DNA of 64,000 nt from Sphingopyxis sp. LC81 (GCF_000756375.1 NZ_JNFD01000007.1:1-64000), one strand, 5' to 3'; shown: positions 8,265 through 16,535, numbered from the stretch's first letter. Notes: a model not told the origin generated them from the sequence alone. Numbers and translations: made by a program.

Positions 8265-9704
8265 CTAACCCGCACAGCACGATAGCCGTTTTACGTCCCG
8301 GTCGAATGTCTGCGCCGCCAGCTTCAGACCTTCGACGGTGGTCAGATAGGGGAAAATCGTCTCCGCCAGATCGTCGATCGTAAGACCGCAGCGGAGCGCC
8401 ATGGCGGCGGTCTGGATGCTGTCCGCCCCTTCCGGCGCGAGGATATGTGCGCCAAGCAGTTTGCGGGTCCGGTCATCTGCAACCAGCTTGATCAGGCCAC
8501 GCGTGTCGCGGGCTGCCAATGCGCGCGGGACGTTCTCGAGCGGAAGGATCGACGTTCGCGTCGCATATCCTGCCGCGATAGCCTGCGCTTCGGTAAGGCC
8601 GACACTGGCGACCTGCGGATCGCTGAATACAACGGCTGGCATGACCGAATTGTCGTACCTCAGACTATCGCCGTTCAAGGCGTTCTTGGCCGCGATTTTT
8701 GCGCCATAGGCCGCCATGTAGACGAATTGGTCTCGGCCTGTCACGTCGCCGGCGGCATAGACTCCGTGCGCCGAGGTTCGCATATGGTCATCGACAATGA
8801 TTGTACCACTGGGTGCCTGTTTCACCCCAGCCTCGATGAGACCGAGGTCCTCCACATTCGGCGCGCGCCCGGTCGCCAGGAGCAGGCGCTCAGCGACGAT
8901 CGTTTCGGCGACACCGTTGCGCAGAATGGTCAGCGCAGCGCCTCCTTCCGCCGTTTTGCGGACTGACTGATAGGCGAGATTGCCCACGATGGAGATGCCT
9001 TCGCTCGAAAGATAGTCGGTCAGTGCGGCGCCGATCTCTGGCTCCGCAGCGGGGAGAAGGCGGCTGCGGAAAACGAGCGTCACATTGACGCCGGCGCGGG
9101 AGAACATCTGAGCAAGTTCGACACCGACATAGCCGCCGCCGAGAACGATCATCGATTGCGGCAACTCGGTAAGGTCGAGCGCGGCAGTGCTGTCGAGTGC
9201 ATCGACATCCGGAAGGCCCGGGATGGCCGGCAATGCCGGGCGCGTACCCGTCGCAATCAGGATCTTGTCGGCCGTGAACCGCTTTCCATCAGCCTCGACG
9301 CCATTTTCGACGATCCGGGCCCTGCCCTCATGATAGGCGACGTTATCATAGAGGGGCAAAAGGTCCGCATATTTCGCCTGGCGAAGGTTCGACACGAGCG
9401 TGGCCTTTTCGGCGATCACCTGGCCCCAATCAGCCATTCGCGCGCGGGCCTCGACACCCTGGAATCGCATCGGTGCGGCATTGGCGTGGTGGATGCTCTC
9501 GACCACGCGGATTAGCGCCTTGGATGGAACGCAGCCGACATTGACGCAGGTTCCACCGATGGTGCCGGCACCGATAACGGCGACTTCGGCTCCTTGCTCT
9601 GCCGCGGTGATCGCCGCCGAGAATCCCGCCGATCCGCCGCCGACGACGACAAGGTCATACTTCTTGTCTTGTGGGCGGCCGACCGGATTACAGCAATCGC
9701 TCAT
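8265..9704 (-). CDS. merA: Mercuric reductase
   Basis: A 479-residue flavoprotein that reduces Hg(II) to Hg(0) with NADPH in the cytoplasm. Residues about 16-46 form the FAD-binding GGGSAG site. The redox pair is GGTCVNVGCVPSK (Cys53, Cys58). The NAD(P) site is GGGYVGVELA near residue 180. AAGDVTG near residue 315 and the C-terminal Cys-Cys (LSCCAG) complete the metal relay. It lacks the N-terminal heavy-metal-binding domain seen in many MerA proteins. The start at 9704 has AGGCGG upstream. It is third in merT-merP-merA. Confidence 0.95.
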   Translation of the reverse strand: MSDCCNPVGRPQDKKYDLVVVGGGSAGFSAAITAAEQGAEVAVIGAGTIGGTCVNVGCVPSKALIRVVESIHHANAAPMRFQGVEARARMADWGQVIAEKATLVSNLRQAKYADLLPLYDNVAYHEGRARIVENGVEADGKRFTADKILIATGTRPALPAIPGLPDVDALDSTAALDLTELPQSMIVLGGGYVGVELAQMFSRAGVNVTLVFRSRLLPAAEPEIGAALTDYLSSEGISIVGNLAYQSVRKTAEGGAALTILRNGVAETIVAERLLLATGRAPNVEDLGLIEAGVKQAPSGTIIVDDHMRTSAHGVYAAGDVTGRDQFVYMAAYGAKIAAKNALNGDSLRYDNSVMPAVVFSDPQVASVGLTEAQAIAAGYATRTSILPLENVPRALAARDTRGLIKLVADDRTRKLLGAHILAPEGADSIQTAAMALRCGLTIDDLAETIFPYLTTVEGLKLAAQTFDRDVKRLSCCAG

Positions 9705-9714
9705 GATCCGCCTT

Positions 9715-9996
9715 TCACTTGCGGACTTTTGAAGGGTAGCCAGCGTTGGTGGTCGCCGCGACCAGCGCTTTTGTGCTCGTTTTGGCATCATCATAGGTAA
9801 CCGTCGCGGTGTGCGCTTCGGCTGACACTTCGACGGCGGTCACGCCGGGAACGCGCGACAGGCTCTTTTTGACGACGGGGCCGCAAGTCACGCACGTCAT
9901 ATTCTCGACGGCCAGCGTGACGGTCCGGATTGCTGCAAAGGCGGGACCGGATGCGAACATCACAGCCACGGTTGCGAACAGGGCAAGCTTCTTCAT
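9715..9996 (-). CDS. merP: Periplasmic mercury-binding protein
   Basis: A 93-residue protein with a signal peptide (cleavage after AFA, about residue 21) and one HMA domain. The metal-binding motif is MTCVTC at residues 33-38, the usual M-T-C-x-x-C. It binds Hg(II) in the periplasm and passes it to MerT. It lies 14 bases after merT and 10 bases before merA in the same operon. Confidence 0.93.
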   Translation of the reverse strand: MKKLALFATVAVMFASGPAFAAIRTVTLAVENMTCVTCGPVVKKSLSRVPGVTAVEVSAEAHTATVTYDDAKTSTKALVAATTNAGYPSKVRK

Positions 9997-10010
9997 GATG
10001 GTCTCCTTGT

Positions 10011-10382
10011 TCAAACTTCGAGGAATAGGGGGGCGAGATAGGGGAAGAGGACGGCGAGGCCGACCAGCGCCGTTGCAAGCCACAACGCCGTTTTTGCCAG
10101 GCGGTTGGAGGCAGGCGTGCCGCATTCGTCCGCCGCGCAGACTGCCTGCGGCCGACGATATATCTTCCAGAACCCGGCGGCCAGAAAGGCGATGGCCACC
10201 GCCAGGAAGATGGGCTGATAGGGGGCGAGCGCGGTCAGGTTGCCGATCCAAGCGCCGCTGACACCCAGCATGAAGAGCACCAGCGGGACGATACAACACG
10301 AGGCTGCACCAAGCGCGCCGAGACTTCCTCCGGCGATCGCAAACCACGCGGAGCGCCTGGAAGCCATTTTCGGCTGAGTCAT
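10011..10382 (-). CDS. merT: Mercury transport membrane protein
   Basis: A 123-residue inner-membrane protein with three predicted helices. The first helix carries the vicinal pair SCC near residue 29, and the loop after helix two carries AVCAADEC, the second cysteine pair. Both are characteristic of MerT, which moves Hg(II) from MerP to cytoplasmic MerA. It is the first gene after the mer promoter. Confidence 0.95.
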   Translation of the reverse strand: MTQPKMASRRSAWFAIAGGSLGALGAASCCIVPLVLFMLGVSGAWIGNLTALAPYQPIFLAVAIAFLAAGFWKIYRRPQAVCAADECGTPASNRLAKTALWLATALVGLAVLFPYLAPLFLEV

Positions 10383-10412
10383 TTTCTGTTCTCCGAATCA
10401 CCTAGTTGACCC

Positions 10413-10443
10413 TAGATAGGATCTGTAGTGGCTACAGATACAA
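10413..10443 (-). promoter_or_regulatory. merT promoter with MerR operator
   Basis: On the minus strand, TTGTAT (10438-10443) and TATCTA (10413-10418) are separated by exactly 19 bases, the over-long spacer typical of MerR-activated promoters. The spacer region holds a perfect 8-bp dyad, ATCTGTAG-CCA-CTACAGAT. It lies between the divergent merT and merR genes. Confidence 0.85.
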
Positions 10444-10456
10444 GAGGTATTTCAGC

Positions 10457-10903
10457 ATGGATCGGAAAAATCTCGGGGACACGGCGCCCCGGCTTCCAAT
10501 CGGGGTGCTGTCGCGGCGTACCGGGTGCAATATCGAGACCATCCGCTACTATGAGAAAGTCGGCCTGCTGCCGGCGCCGGCGCGCAGCGACGGCGGTCAC
10601 CGGCTCTATGGTCATGGCCATTTCATGCGCCTCGGCTTTGTGCGGCGTGCGCGGGAACTGGGCTTCACGTTGGACGAGATCCGCGCGCTGCTACAGCTGG
10701 CCGAGGATCGCGACCGTCCGTGCGCCGAAGCGCGCGAGGTCGCCGTAGTCCATCTCGAGGACGTCCGCACCAAGATCGCGGATCTTCAGGCCATGGAGGC
10801 AGTGCTTGCCGAAACCGTTGTGCGATGCGCGGACGGCCAGACGCCGGAGTGTCCGTTGCTGGAGACATTATTCGGTTCGTTCGATCCGTCTGCGGGCAAG
10901 TGA
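10457..10903 (+). CDS. merR: Mercury-responsive MerR-family regulator
   Basis: A 148-residue regulator. The N-terminal winged helix contains IGVLSRRTGCNIETIRYYEKVGLLPAP, followed by a long dimer helix. The three mercury-binding cysteines are visible: PCAEA near residue 84, then RCADGQTPEC near residues 119-128. It should bind the dyad between itself and merT, repressing without and activating with Hg(II). The start at 10457 (MDRKN) is chosen over an upstream in-frame ATG because AAGAGG precedes it and the upstream frame overlaps the promoter. Confidence 0.93.
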   Translation: MDRKNLGDTAPRLPIGVLSRRTGCNIETIRYYEKVGLLPAPARSDGGHRLYGHGHFMRLGFVRRARELGFTLDEIRALLQLAEDRDRPCAEAREVAVVHLEDVRTKIADLQAMEAVLAETVVRCADGQTPECPLLETLFGSFDPSAGK

Positions 10904-11220
10904 GGGCCGTACGGGAATGTGCCGATCTCCGGTGGTTAGCCGCCGTCGGGCCGCGCTACCTCCGGTCGGCCATGCAGGCACGGCGCTTGAGCAAATCTCA
11001 ATCTAGGCTTCCTTCCATTCTTGGTCTGTAAGCAGGCGGCTGAAAACGGTGCCATTGTCGACGCACAGTCAATCAAGAGGTCCGTTTGGCCGACCCGGCA
11101 GGTCGCGACGGTCCGGCCGGGGCCGCTGATATCCTGCGCGTGAACGAAGACCGGATGCAGCTGAGACGATACCGAGAGTTGCCAGCGGCTTGCGGTGTCC
11201 TGATATTGTGCGCCGCGCCG
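10904..11220. other. Intergenic region with no gene seen
   Basis: About 317 bases between merR and the SRAP gene. Only short arginine- and proline-rich open frames are present and no ribosome site supports them. I see no transposon end or strong terminator. It is the right-hand edge of the mercury cassette. Confidence 0.5.
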
Positions 11221-11895
11221 TCATAACAACGTCGCGCTTGTCGGGGCCGGTTCCTTCTTGGCGCGGCCGGCATGCCAAGGCTCGGCAGTGTGATTTATCA
11301 GCAGGCGTTCCGCCGGATATTGGCGGACCAGTTTCAGGGCTTCCTCCGCTGGGGCGTGGAGCCAGGCTTCATGATCTTCCGGGCTGAGGATGACCGGCAT
11401 ACGATCGTGTATCTCGATCATCTCGGGTACGGCATCGACCATGACCATCGTATAGCTGTCGCCCCATTCGTCCGTGGGGCGCCAGAATCCGGCGCAGGCG
11501 GCGAGGGGCTGGTCGGCGATACTGATCCAGGTTCGCGTCATCTGCCCCTCGGGGCCGACGGCTTCGGCGAAGGCGCTGATCGGAATCAGGCACCGATGCT
11601 TGGGCCGGACGAACCATTCGCGCCACATGCCATAGGGCGACATCAACTTGTCGTCGCGCGCGTTGTTGACGTGGGTCGGTTTGTTGGGTGCGCCCGTCTT
11701 CTTGTTCGTCGAGTGCCGCGGGAAGCCCCAGGTCATCGCGTCGATCTGCCGTGCGCCGGCGGCCTCGCGGACCACAAAGCCCGTGCCGCCCTTCCAGACG
11801 TCGCCCGGGCTCGCATTGGTCGGCTTGGGGCGCCGCGCCTTGAAATAGGATGCGACCTCGTCGACCGAGGCTTTGAGGGTGATCTGGTTGCACAT
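11221..11895 (-). CDS. SOS response-associated peptidase family protein (SRAP/HMCES/YedK)
   Basis: A 224-residue SRAP-domain protein. The catalytic cysteine is residue 2 (MCNQ), which in this family forms a DNA-protein crosslink with abasic sites in single-stranded DNA. Other family landmarks are MTWGFPR near residue 54, NNARDDKL near residue 78, RCLIPISAFAEA near residue 98, CAGFWRP, and HDRMPVIL near residue 162 (conserved His). It is last in a four-gene operon preceded by a LexA box, which matches the family name. AAAGGG lies upstream of the start. Confidence 0.9.
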   Translation of the reverse strand: MCNQITLKASVDEVASYFKARRPKPTNASPGDVWKGGTGFVVREAAGARQIDAMTWGFPRHSTNKKTGAPNKPTHVNNARDDKLMSPYGMWREWFVRPKHRCLIPISAFAEAVGPEGQMTRTWISIADQPLAACAGFWRPTDEWGDSYTMVMVDAVPEMIEIHDRMPVILSPEDHEAWLHAPAEEALKLVRQYPAERLLINHTAEPWHAGRAKKEPAPTSATLL

Positions 11896-11913
11896 CCTCG
11901 GCCCTTTCGCTTC

Positions 11914-12429
11914 TCAGGCGGCGCCGAGCAGCCCTTCGAGACTGTGCTGGATCGGCGGCATGATATTGAAGCTTCCTTCGGGGAAGGGGCGCAATATGTC
12001 TAGCGGCGGACGCTCCTGCAGCAGCCAGTCGACCCAGTCGTCCGGGTGGACGACGGCGACATGGCGGTCCTTGTGCGGAGCAAGATCGGGATAGGCCGGG
12101 ACAGTGAGCGCGGCGAAGGCGTCCGGATAGTCGCGCGTGCCGCGCTGCCAGACGCCGGCAATGCAGAAGAAGGGCACATCGGTGATGAGGCTCGCCGCAT
12201 AGAGCGTCTTGCCGTCGCGCTTGATGCCGAACTCGTTGGCAAGGATCAGGCACGGCTGTTCGATCCGGGCGGTCTCGGACTTGAGGAGCGGGATCTGCCC
12301 GATCTCGGGGTCGCGTGACTTCAGGCCCCAATGTGCCTCGATCTGGCGTTCCTCGTCGCCGTCCCAGATCATGATCCGGTGACCGCCCTTGCCGAGGCCC
12401 TGCAGCGAGTCGTCGAAATCCCTTTCCAT
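11914..12429 (-). CDS. SRAP-like paralogue lacking the N-terminal cysteine
   Basis: A 171-residue protein that resembles the SRAP fold in its middle and C-terminal parts: HWGLKSRD, CLILANEFG, FFCIAGVWQ, FAALTVPAYPDLAPHKDRHVAVVHPDDWVDWL. It starts with MERDF rather than MC, so the crosslinking residue is absent. It lies 18 bases before the active SRAP gene. It may be a regulatory or accessory partner, or it may bind DNA without crosslinking. TAGGAG precedes the start. Function is inferred. Confidence 0.65.
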   Translation of the reverse strand: MERDFDDSLQGLGKGGHRIMIWDGDEERQIEAHWGLKSRDPEIGQIPLLKSETARIEQPCLILANEFGIKRDGKTLYAASLITDVPFFCIAGVWQRGTRDYPDAFAALTVPAYPDLAPHKDRHVAVVHPDDWVDWLLQERPPLDILRPFPEGSFNIMPPIQHSLEGLLGAA

Positions 12430-12439
12430 CGTCTAGCTC

Positions 12440-12769
12440 CTAGCTCCGGTAGCGGCGGATCGCGCGCTTCCATTCGCGTTCGTCGACCAGCTCCTTGAGG
12501 CGGATCGCATCCTTGTCCCACGGGACCACCTCGAGGCGGAGCGGCTCGACGCGATAGCCCGCCTTCCACGCGCATTGCCGGCACCAGAAATGCCGGCACG
12601 CTTTACGAAGATTGTCGTCCCAGCCCTTCCGATGGAATCGATACCAGAGCAGTCCCGCATCGAATTTGGCGCGATGTCCGCAGCGGCAGACCGGCTGCAC
12701 CGCATAATGCCAGATGGCCGCCTCGAAGATGTGCGTGGCACGCGGAATGCCGGATTTCGTATGCTGCAC
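12440..12769 (-). CDS. Small cysteine-rich (zinc-ribbon-like) protein
   Basis: A 109-residue protein starting at a GTG that lies one base after the stop of the gene before it. It contains VCRCGHRAKFD near residue 28 and CRHFWCRQC near residues 58-66. Four or five cysteines and several histidines are spaced as in a zinc ribbon. No family is recognised. Its place in the operon with SRAP genes behind a LexA box suggests a role in the DNA-damage response or DNA binding. Confidence 0.65.
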   Translation of the reverse strand: MQHTKSGIPRATHIFEAAIWHYAVQPVCRCGHRAKFDAGLLWYRFHRKGWDDNLRKACRHFWCRQCAWKAGYRVEPLRLEVVPWDKDAIRLKELVDEREWKRAIRRYRS

Positions 12770-12770
12770 G

Positions 12771-12962
12771 TCACAGCGCCAACACCAGCTGGTTCGGATC
12801 GGCGATGGTCGATGCCTCTCCGTCGATGCGCGCGATCGTGAGTGCCAGTTCCTGCGCTGCCGCCTCGCGTATTGTTTCGGTCGGCGCGGTAAGGCCGACA
12901 CGTGCCCATCCGGGTGCATCGAGGAGCGCGCGTGCGACTCGGTCGGGGTCGATTCTCGTCAT
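12771..12962 (-). CDS. Small DUF6771-type protein, first gene of the SRAP operon
   Basis: A 63-residue protein (MTRIDPDRVARALLDAPGW...) resembling DUF6771 proteins and the small protein at 7146-7313. It has an APGWARVGL segment near residue 16 and an alanine-rich helix. Its stop codon is separated from the next gene's GTG by one base, so translation is likely coupled. The LexA box lies 11 bases before its ATG, and no clear ribosome site is seen. The function is unknown. Confidence 0.6.
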   Translation of the reverse strand: MTRIDPDRVARALLDAPGWARVGLTAPTETIREAAAQELALTIARIDGEASTIADPNQLVLAL

Positions 12963-12973
12963 GACGCGAACGA

Positions 12974-12988
12974 GAACATAAAAAGAAC
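12974..12988 (-). promoter_or_regulatory. LexA (SOS) box
   Basis: On the minus strand the sequence is GTTC-TTTTTAT-GTTC, an exact match to the alphaproteobacterial LexA consensus GTTC-N7-GTTC. It ends 11 bases before the first gene of the DUF6771/zinc-ribbon/SRAP/SRAP operon, where bound LexA would block transcription. Confidence 0.75.
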
Positions 12989-13211
12989 AAATGAGCAAGC
13001 CTTCGACGATGCCGTCGCCACCGGGGAAAGGCCCCGACCGACTGCAGCGACATCACCTGGACCACACTCCAAACGCTCGTAGCGAAATTGACGTCGGGCA
13101 AATGGAGCCGCTTGCCGCGCCGCAATTATCCTGTACGATCCAGCCTGCACATCGGCCGAAAGCCGGTGTGCGGCGGCGGGAGCTGCGATGATCCTCGAAC
13201 GGGAGCAAGAC

Positions 13212-13793
13212 ATGACGACACCACCCTTTTATTCGCAATTCTTCGCGTGCCTGCACGATCAGGCCGGGCCAGTGGGCCATATTGGCCGCGGTACACATCA
13301 TTCGGTGTTCCGAAGCATCCAATGGCGCGATATCGATGGCGATTTTCGCGACAGCGGACGTATTCATGACTTCGCGGTGATCTGGGACGAGGATCACGAT
13401 ACGCGCGTCGTCGAAATCGCCGAGCAACTGCACATGGCGGGACTGCTCTGGCCCGTCGTATTCATTGGCGAACGCAAGGGCATGCTGACGCTGCTGCTCT
13501 GGGCAGGCGTCGATCCGACCAAGGAACGCGCGGATTGGTTCGAACTTGTCGAGCATTTGGCGGATACGGTCGTCGAGAACGATGTGTGGAACGTCGAAAT
13601 TGGCAGATTCGAGCGCGATCCTGCCAATCGCCGTCAGCTCACCGAGCCCGCTGAAATCATCGCCGGGGACGATAGCGAAACGGTGGCCTATCTCCAGGCC
13701 ATCGACCTGTTGTGGCAACTCGGAGAAAAGAAGCGCTCGTCCTATTCGCCGATCGTCCTGTCGGACGACGACGCTGCGCGGTTGACATCATGA
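13212..13793 (+). CDS. Hypothetical protein coupled to a ParB-like protein
   Basis: A 193-residue acidic protein (MTTPPFYSQFF...). It contains HHSVFRSIQW near residue 35, AVIWDEDHDTRVVEIAEQL near residue 57 and a mostly alpha/beta-looking centre. I do not recognise a family. A GGGAGC site lies before the ATG at 13212. An in-frame ATG at 13188 is possible. Its TGA overlaps the ATG of the next gene by four bases, so the two products are probably made together. It sits at the left edge of a defence-like cluster. Confidence 0.6.
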   Translation: MTTPPFYSQFFACLHDQAGPVGHIGRGTHHSVFRSIQWRDIDGDFRDSGRIHDFAVIWDEDHDTRVVEIAEQLHMAGLLWPVVFIGERKGMLTLLLWAGVDPTKERADWFELVEHLADTVVENDVWNVEIGRFERDPANRRQLTEPAEIIAGDDSETVAYLQAIDLLWQLGEKKRSSYSPIVLSDDDAARLTS

Positions 13794-14356
13794 GCACGCG
13801 CAACGAACGGCGGCAGCGCAAAAAGCAACTTGGCCGACGTGTTCTCGATCACCCGGTGACGAAGCGGATGAAACGCAATCTCCGCGAAGGCGGCAAGGCG
13901 GCGACCGAAGTGTTTCGGCTGGAGGGCGAAACACCCGAACGGCATCTCTATTTCGATGTCTATTCGATGAAAAAATGGGCTGAAGCCCATGGGCAGCTCG
14001 TTGTCTCGACCCTCTGCTGGGAACGTGTCAACCGGATGCGATCGAACGGCGCAATCGATGAAGATCGGCTTGCGAACCATACAACCAAACAGCAAATGGA
14101 ACCGATCATTATCGGTATCGACGCCGCCGGTCCTGGCGAAGACCAGATTCTCGATGGCTCCCACCGATTCTTCGCCTATGCGATGGCGGCATCCGCCGCG
14201 GGAATGGAGGGAGCGCCTCTGCCCCTTCCCGCATATGCGCTTGAACCCGCGGAGTGGCGTCAGTTCTTGATTCCACGGTTCATTGCCAAGGCAATGAGAT
14301 TTGACGAGACCGACGATGATATGTCGGCTGATGTGGCGGACGGGTTTCGCGCTTAG
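13790..14356 (+). CDS. ParB/sulfiredoxin-fold-like protein
   Basis: A 188-residue protein with a basic N-terminus (MSTRNERRQRKKQLGRR). In the centre is a segment resembling the ParB/Srx fold: MEPIIIGIDAAGPGEDQILDGSHR near residues 105-125, where the DGSHR motif matches the DGxHR of ParB-like nucleases or NTPases. The start overlaps the previous stop (ATGA). The family link is by motif only. It might be the effector of a two-gene unit with its neighbour. Confidence 0.5.
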   Translation: MSTRNERRQRKKQLGRRVLDHPVTKRMKRNLREGGKAATEVFRLEGETPERHLYFDVYSMKKWAEAHGQLVVSTLCWERVNRMRSNGAIDEDRLANHTTKQQMEPIIIGIDAAGPGEDQILDGSHRFFAYAMAASAAGMEGAPLPLPAYALEPAEWRQFLIPRFIAKAMRFDETDDDMSADVADGFRA

Positions 14357-14438
14357 CCTGGCTACCGCAGCGATGCGCATCATCGAAGGGCCGTGATGCG
14401 CTCTGGAGTTGCCGCGCCCGTCGTTGCAAGAGGCTGCG

Positions 14439-15347
14439 ATGTCCGTCCCGCGCAAACATCATTATCTGCCCAAATTCTTCATGGCGCGCTGGGGGGACGC
14501 CGCCGGCCTCGTATTCGAATTTCGACGTCCGCGCGAAGCGCTGGTCGTCAAACATCGCCATCCTGCCGAGACCGGATATATTGTCGATCTTTATGCAAAT
14601 GAGGTTGCGGCCGACCCGGCGACACGTCAGGCGCTCGAAATGCTGTTCATGCAGCAGGTCGACGATGGCGCGGCGGATGCGCTCGTCTGGTTGGAAACCG
14701 AGTGCCGCAAACCCGCCGATCCGCGACTTCGCGACGCCTGGTCGCGTTTTTTGATGTCGCTGCTTCACCGGTCGCCCGCGCGCGTGAAGTTTCTGAGTGC
14801 CAAGCTCGAAAATTATGAGGCAGGCAGCCTCAATCCCGACCTCGCCTCGAAATACAATGCTCTAAGAGGACCCGAGGACCCGCTCCAATTCGAGGAATGG
14901 CTTGCCGCGAGCGGACCGATCGCCCCCGAGCTCAAGGTGCGGCTGCTCATGCGGCTGATCGACAATCCGCGAATAGGGGAGGCGCTGAGCGGGATGATAT
15001 GGGACGTCATCGCGTTCGATTCCCCGCGCTTTGGTTTCCTGACCGGCGATCAACCGATCATGATGAGCAATGGGGTCGGGACGCCGAATGGCTTTGTCCT
15101 GCTCGCGATCGGACCGAACAGCTTGTTCATTGCAGCAAACCGCCGCGAGGTCATCAAGGCATTTCGCAGTCAGCGGCCAAATGCGATCGAAACGGCGATC
15201 AATGATGCCTGTATCCGACAATCACATCATGTCGTCATCGCCCATCATGGCCAGCATCGAAACTTCGTCGATCGCCGCTTCCTCCGCGAGACGCTCGACG
15301 CCGGCGAAAGCGGGCATGTCACCTGGAAGTCACCGCTCGATCCATGA
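14439..15347 (+). CDS. DUF4238 domain-containing protein
   Basis: A 302-residue protein with the DUF4238 N-terminus KHHYLPKFFMARW at residues 6-18 and the family's central LTGDQP segment near residue 205. DUF4238 proteins are common in defence islands and on mobile elements, and their activity is unknown. The ATG at 14439 is preceded by AGAGG. The gene follows the ParB-like gene by 82 bases on the same strand and ends facing the nuclease gene. Confidence 0.8.
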   Translation: MSVPRKHHYLPKFFMARWGDAAGLVFEFRRPREALVVKHRHPAETGYIVDLYANEVAADPATRQALEMLFMQQVDDGAADALVWLETECRKPADPRLRDAWSRFLMSLLHRSPARVKFLSAKLENYEAGSLNPDLASKYNALRGPEDPLQFEEWLAASGPIAPELKVRLLMRLIDNPRIGEALSGMIWDVIAFDSPRFGFLTGDQPIMMSNGVGTPNGFVLLAIGPNSLFIAANRREVIKAFRSQRPNAIETAINDACIRQSHHVVIAHHGQHRNFVDRRFLRETLDAGESGHVTWKSPLDP

Positions 15348-15376
15348 CCGCATCGCGGATACGGATTTGACGACCC

Positions 15377-16162
15377 TCAATTCTTCGGCGCAATGATCAC
15401 CCGGACTTTGAGTGGGCCGCCATGATCCTCAAGATCGCGCTCGATACCGACGGGGTTACCGATGCGGCACTCCGGGTCGTAGACGAAGCAGACAAGCGTT
15501 TTGCAGTCTGGATGTTTTTCATATCGTGCACGGTCAACGATCAGCTGCTCTCCAAGCTCCTTTGCCTTCAACGAAGGTCGCGTCTTCTTCACTTCGACCA
15601 CGATCTGCTCCTTCTTGAGCAAGAAATCGACGCGCGCGCCGGCACCGGCGCTGCTTGGTGTTGTTTCTTCGCGCCTGACATCGTCGAAGTGAACGAGGAG
15701 CAAGGCGTGCATCAGGTCCTGCACGTCATATTCGTCATCGATCGCCATCGCCGTCCGGTCCGCATGGCGCGCCTGCAATTGCCGTGCAGCACGGTTGAAG
15801 CCAAGGCAGATGCGCTCGATGAGGCTCAGCACATCGGGCGTCCCCGCGTCGCTTTCCGCGTCGCCATATTCGCGTATCTCGTCGATCATCGAGGCGAGCA
15901 CGGCGTCGGCTTTGGCCAGCCCGCGATGAAAGGAATCCGACCAGACGCTGTCCGGCGAACTGGTCGTCAGAACCTGGGGAGAATAGCCAATTGCTTCAAA
16001 GTCGGCGACGTTCCGGCTTTGGGGGCCAAATATGCGCTCGATCGCGATTTCAGTATCGCGGCGCCATTTGGTGAACTCGGGCGCCGATGTGTCCTTGTTG
16101 ACGACGTCCTTGATCGCCAGTTTTTGCCGTTCGAGTTTGGCGATCGCCTGTTGCGCGTCCAT
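15377..16162 (-). CDS. DpnII/MboI-type restriction endonuclease-fold protein
   Basis: A 261-residue protein. Residues about 1-130 are helical and charged. The C-terminal part is a PD-(D/E)XK nuclease-like domain of the REase_DpnII-MboI type: YDVQDLMHALLLVHFDDV, then ARVDFLL (catalytic Asp), VVEVKKTR (Glu-x-Lys), and the ending LVCFVYDPECRIGNP. No methyltransferase is adjacent, so it is not a classical restriction-modification pair. It is more likely a stand-alone defence nuclease. It is divergent from the Gabija-like operon. Confidence 0.8.
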   Translation of the reverse strand: MDAQQAIAKLERQKLAIKDVVNKDTSAPEFTKWRRDTEIAIERIFGPQSRNVADFEAIGYSPQVLTTSSPDSVWSDSFHRGLAKADAVLASMIDEIREYGDAESDAGTPDVLSLIERICLGFNRAARQLQARHADRTAMAIDDEYDVQDLMHALLLVHFDDVRREETTPSSAGAGARVDFLLKKEQIVVEVKKTRPSLKAKELGEQLIVDRARYEKHPDCKTLVCFVYDPECRIGNPVGIERDLEDHGGPLKVRVIIAPKN

Positions 16163-16535
16163 TTCGTAAATCCCTGCTCATCGGCTGGGGCCGTGACCGA
16201 TGTCATGACGCGGATAGCGGGCCTCAGGATTGCGCGACAGCCCCAAAGACCATGTCCGCGTTGGAGTGCCCCGGTTACTTCAGCAGTGGGGCAAACGATG
16301 TCGGTTCGTCACGACATGAGCGGTGGGGCACCTGTCTCGGGCCCATCCGAATTTTCTGCATCTGATCAATTTCACGCTCAGCGTGGCTTCGATTCGATGT
16401 CATCGATATGCACTTGCGAACCTGCGACTTTCCAGCGCACTTTCTGAACCATCCGGATCCAATTATTGTTGATGATCGGGGATGCTGCCCGCAGAGATAA
16501 ACGGATGCGCGTTCGTGTCGCAGCGGGGGAGGGAA
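16163..16535. promoter_or_regulatory. Divergent intergenic region of the defence cluster
   Basis: This 373-base region should hold the promoters of the nuclease (minus) and the Gabija-like operon (plus). Possible operator elements are the inverted repeat ATGTCG at 16298-16303 with CGACAT at 16312-16317, flanked by a near-direct repeat of GCAGTGGGGCA/GCGGTGGGGCA (around 16283 and 16320). No gene is seen. Confidence 0.35.
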
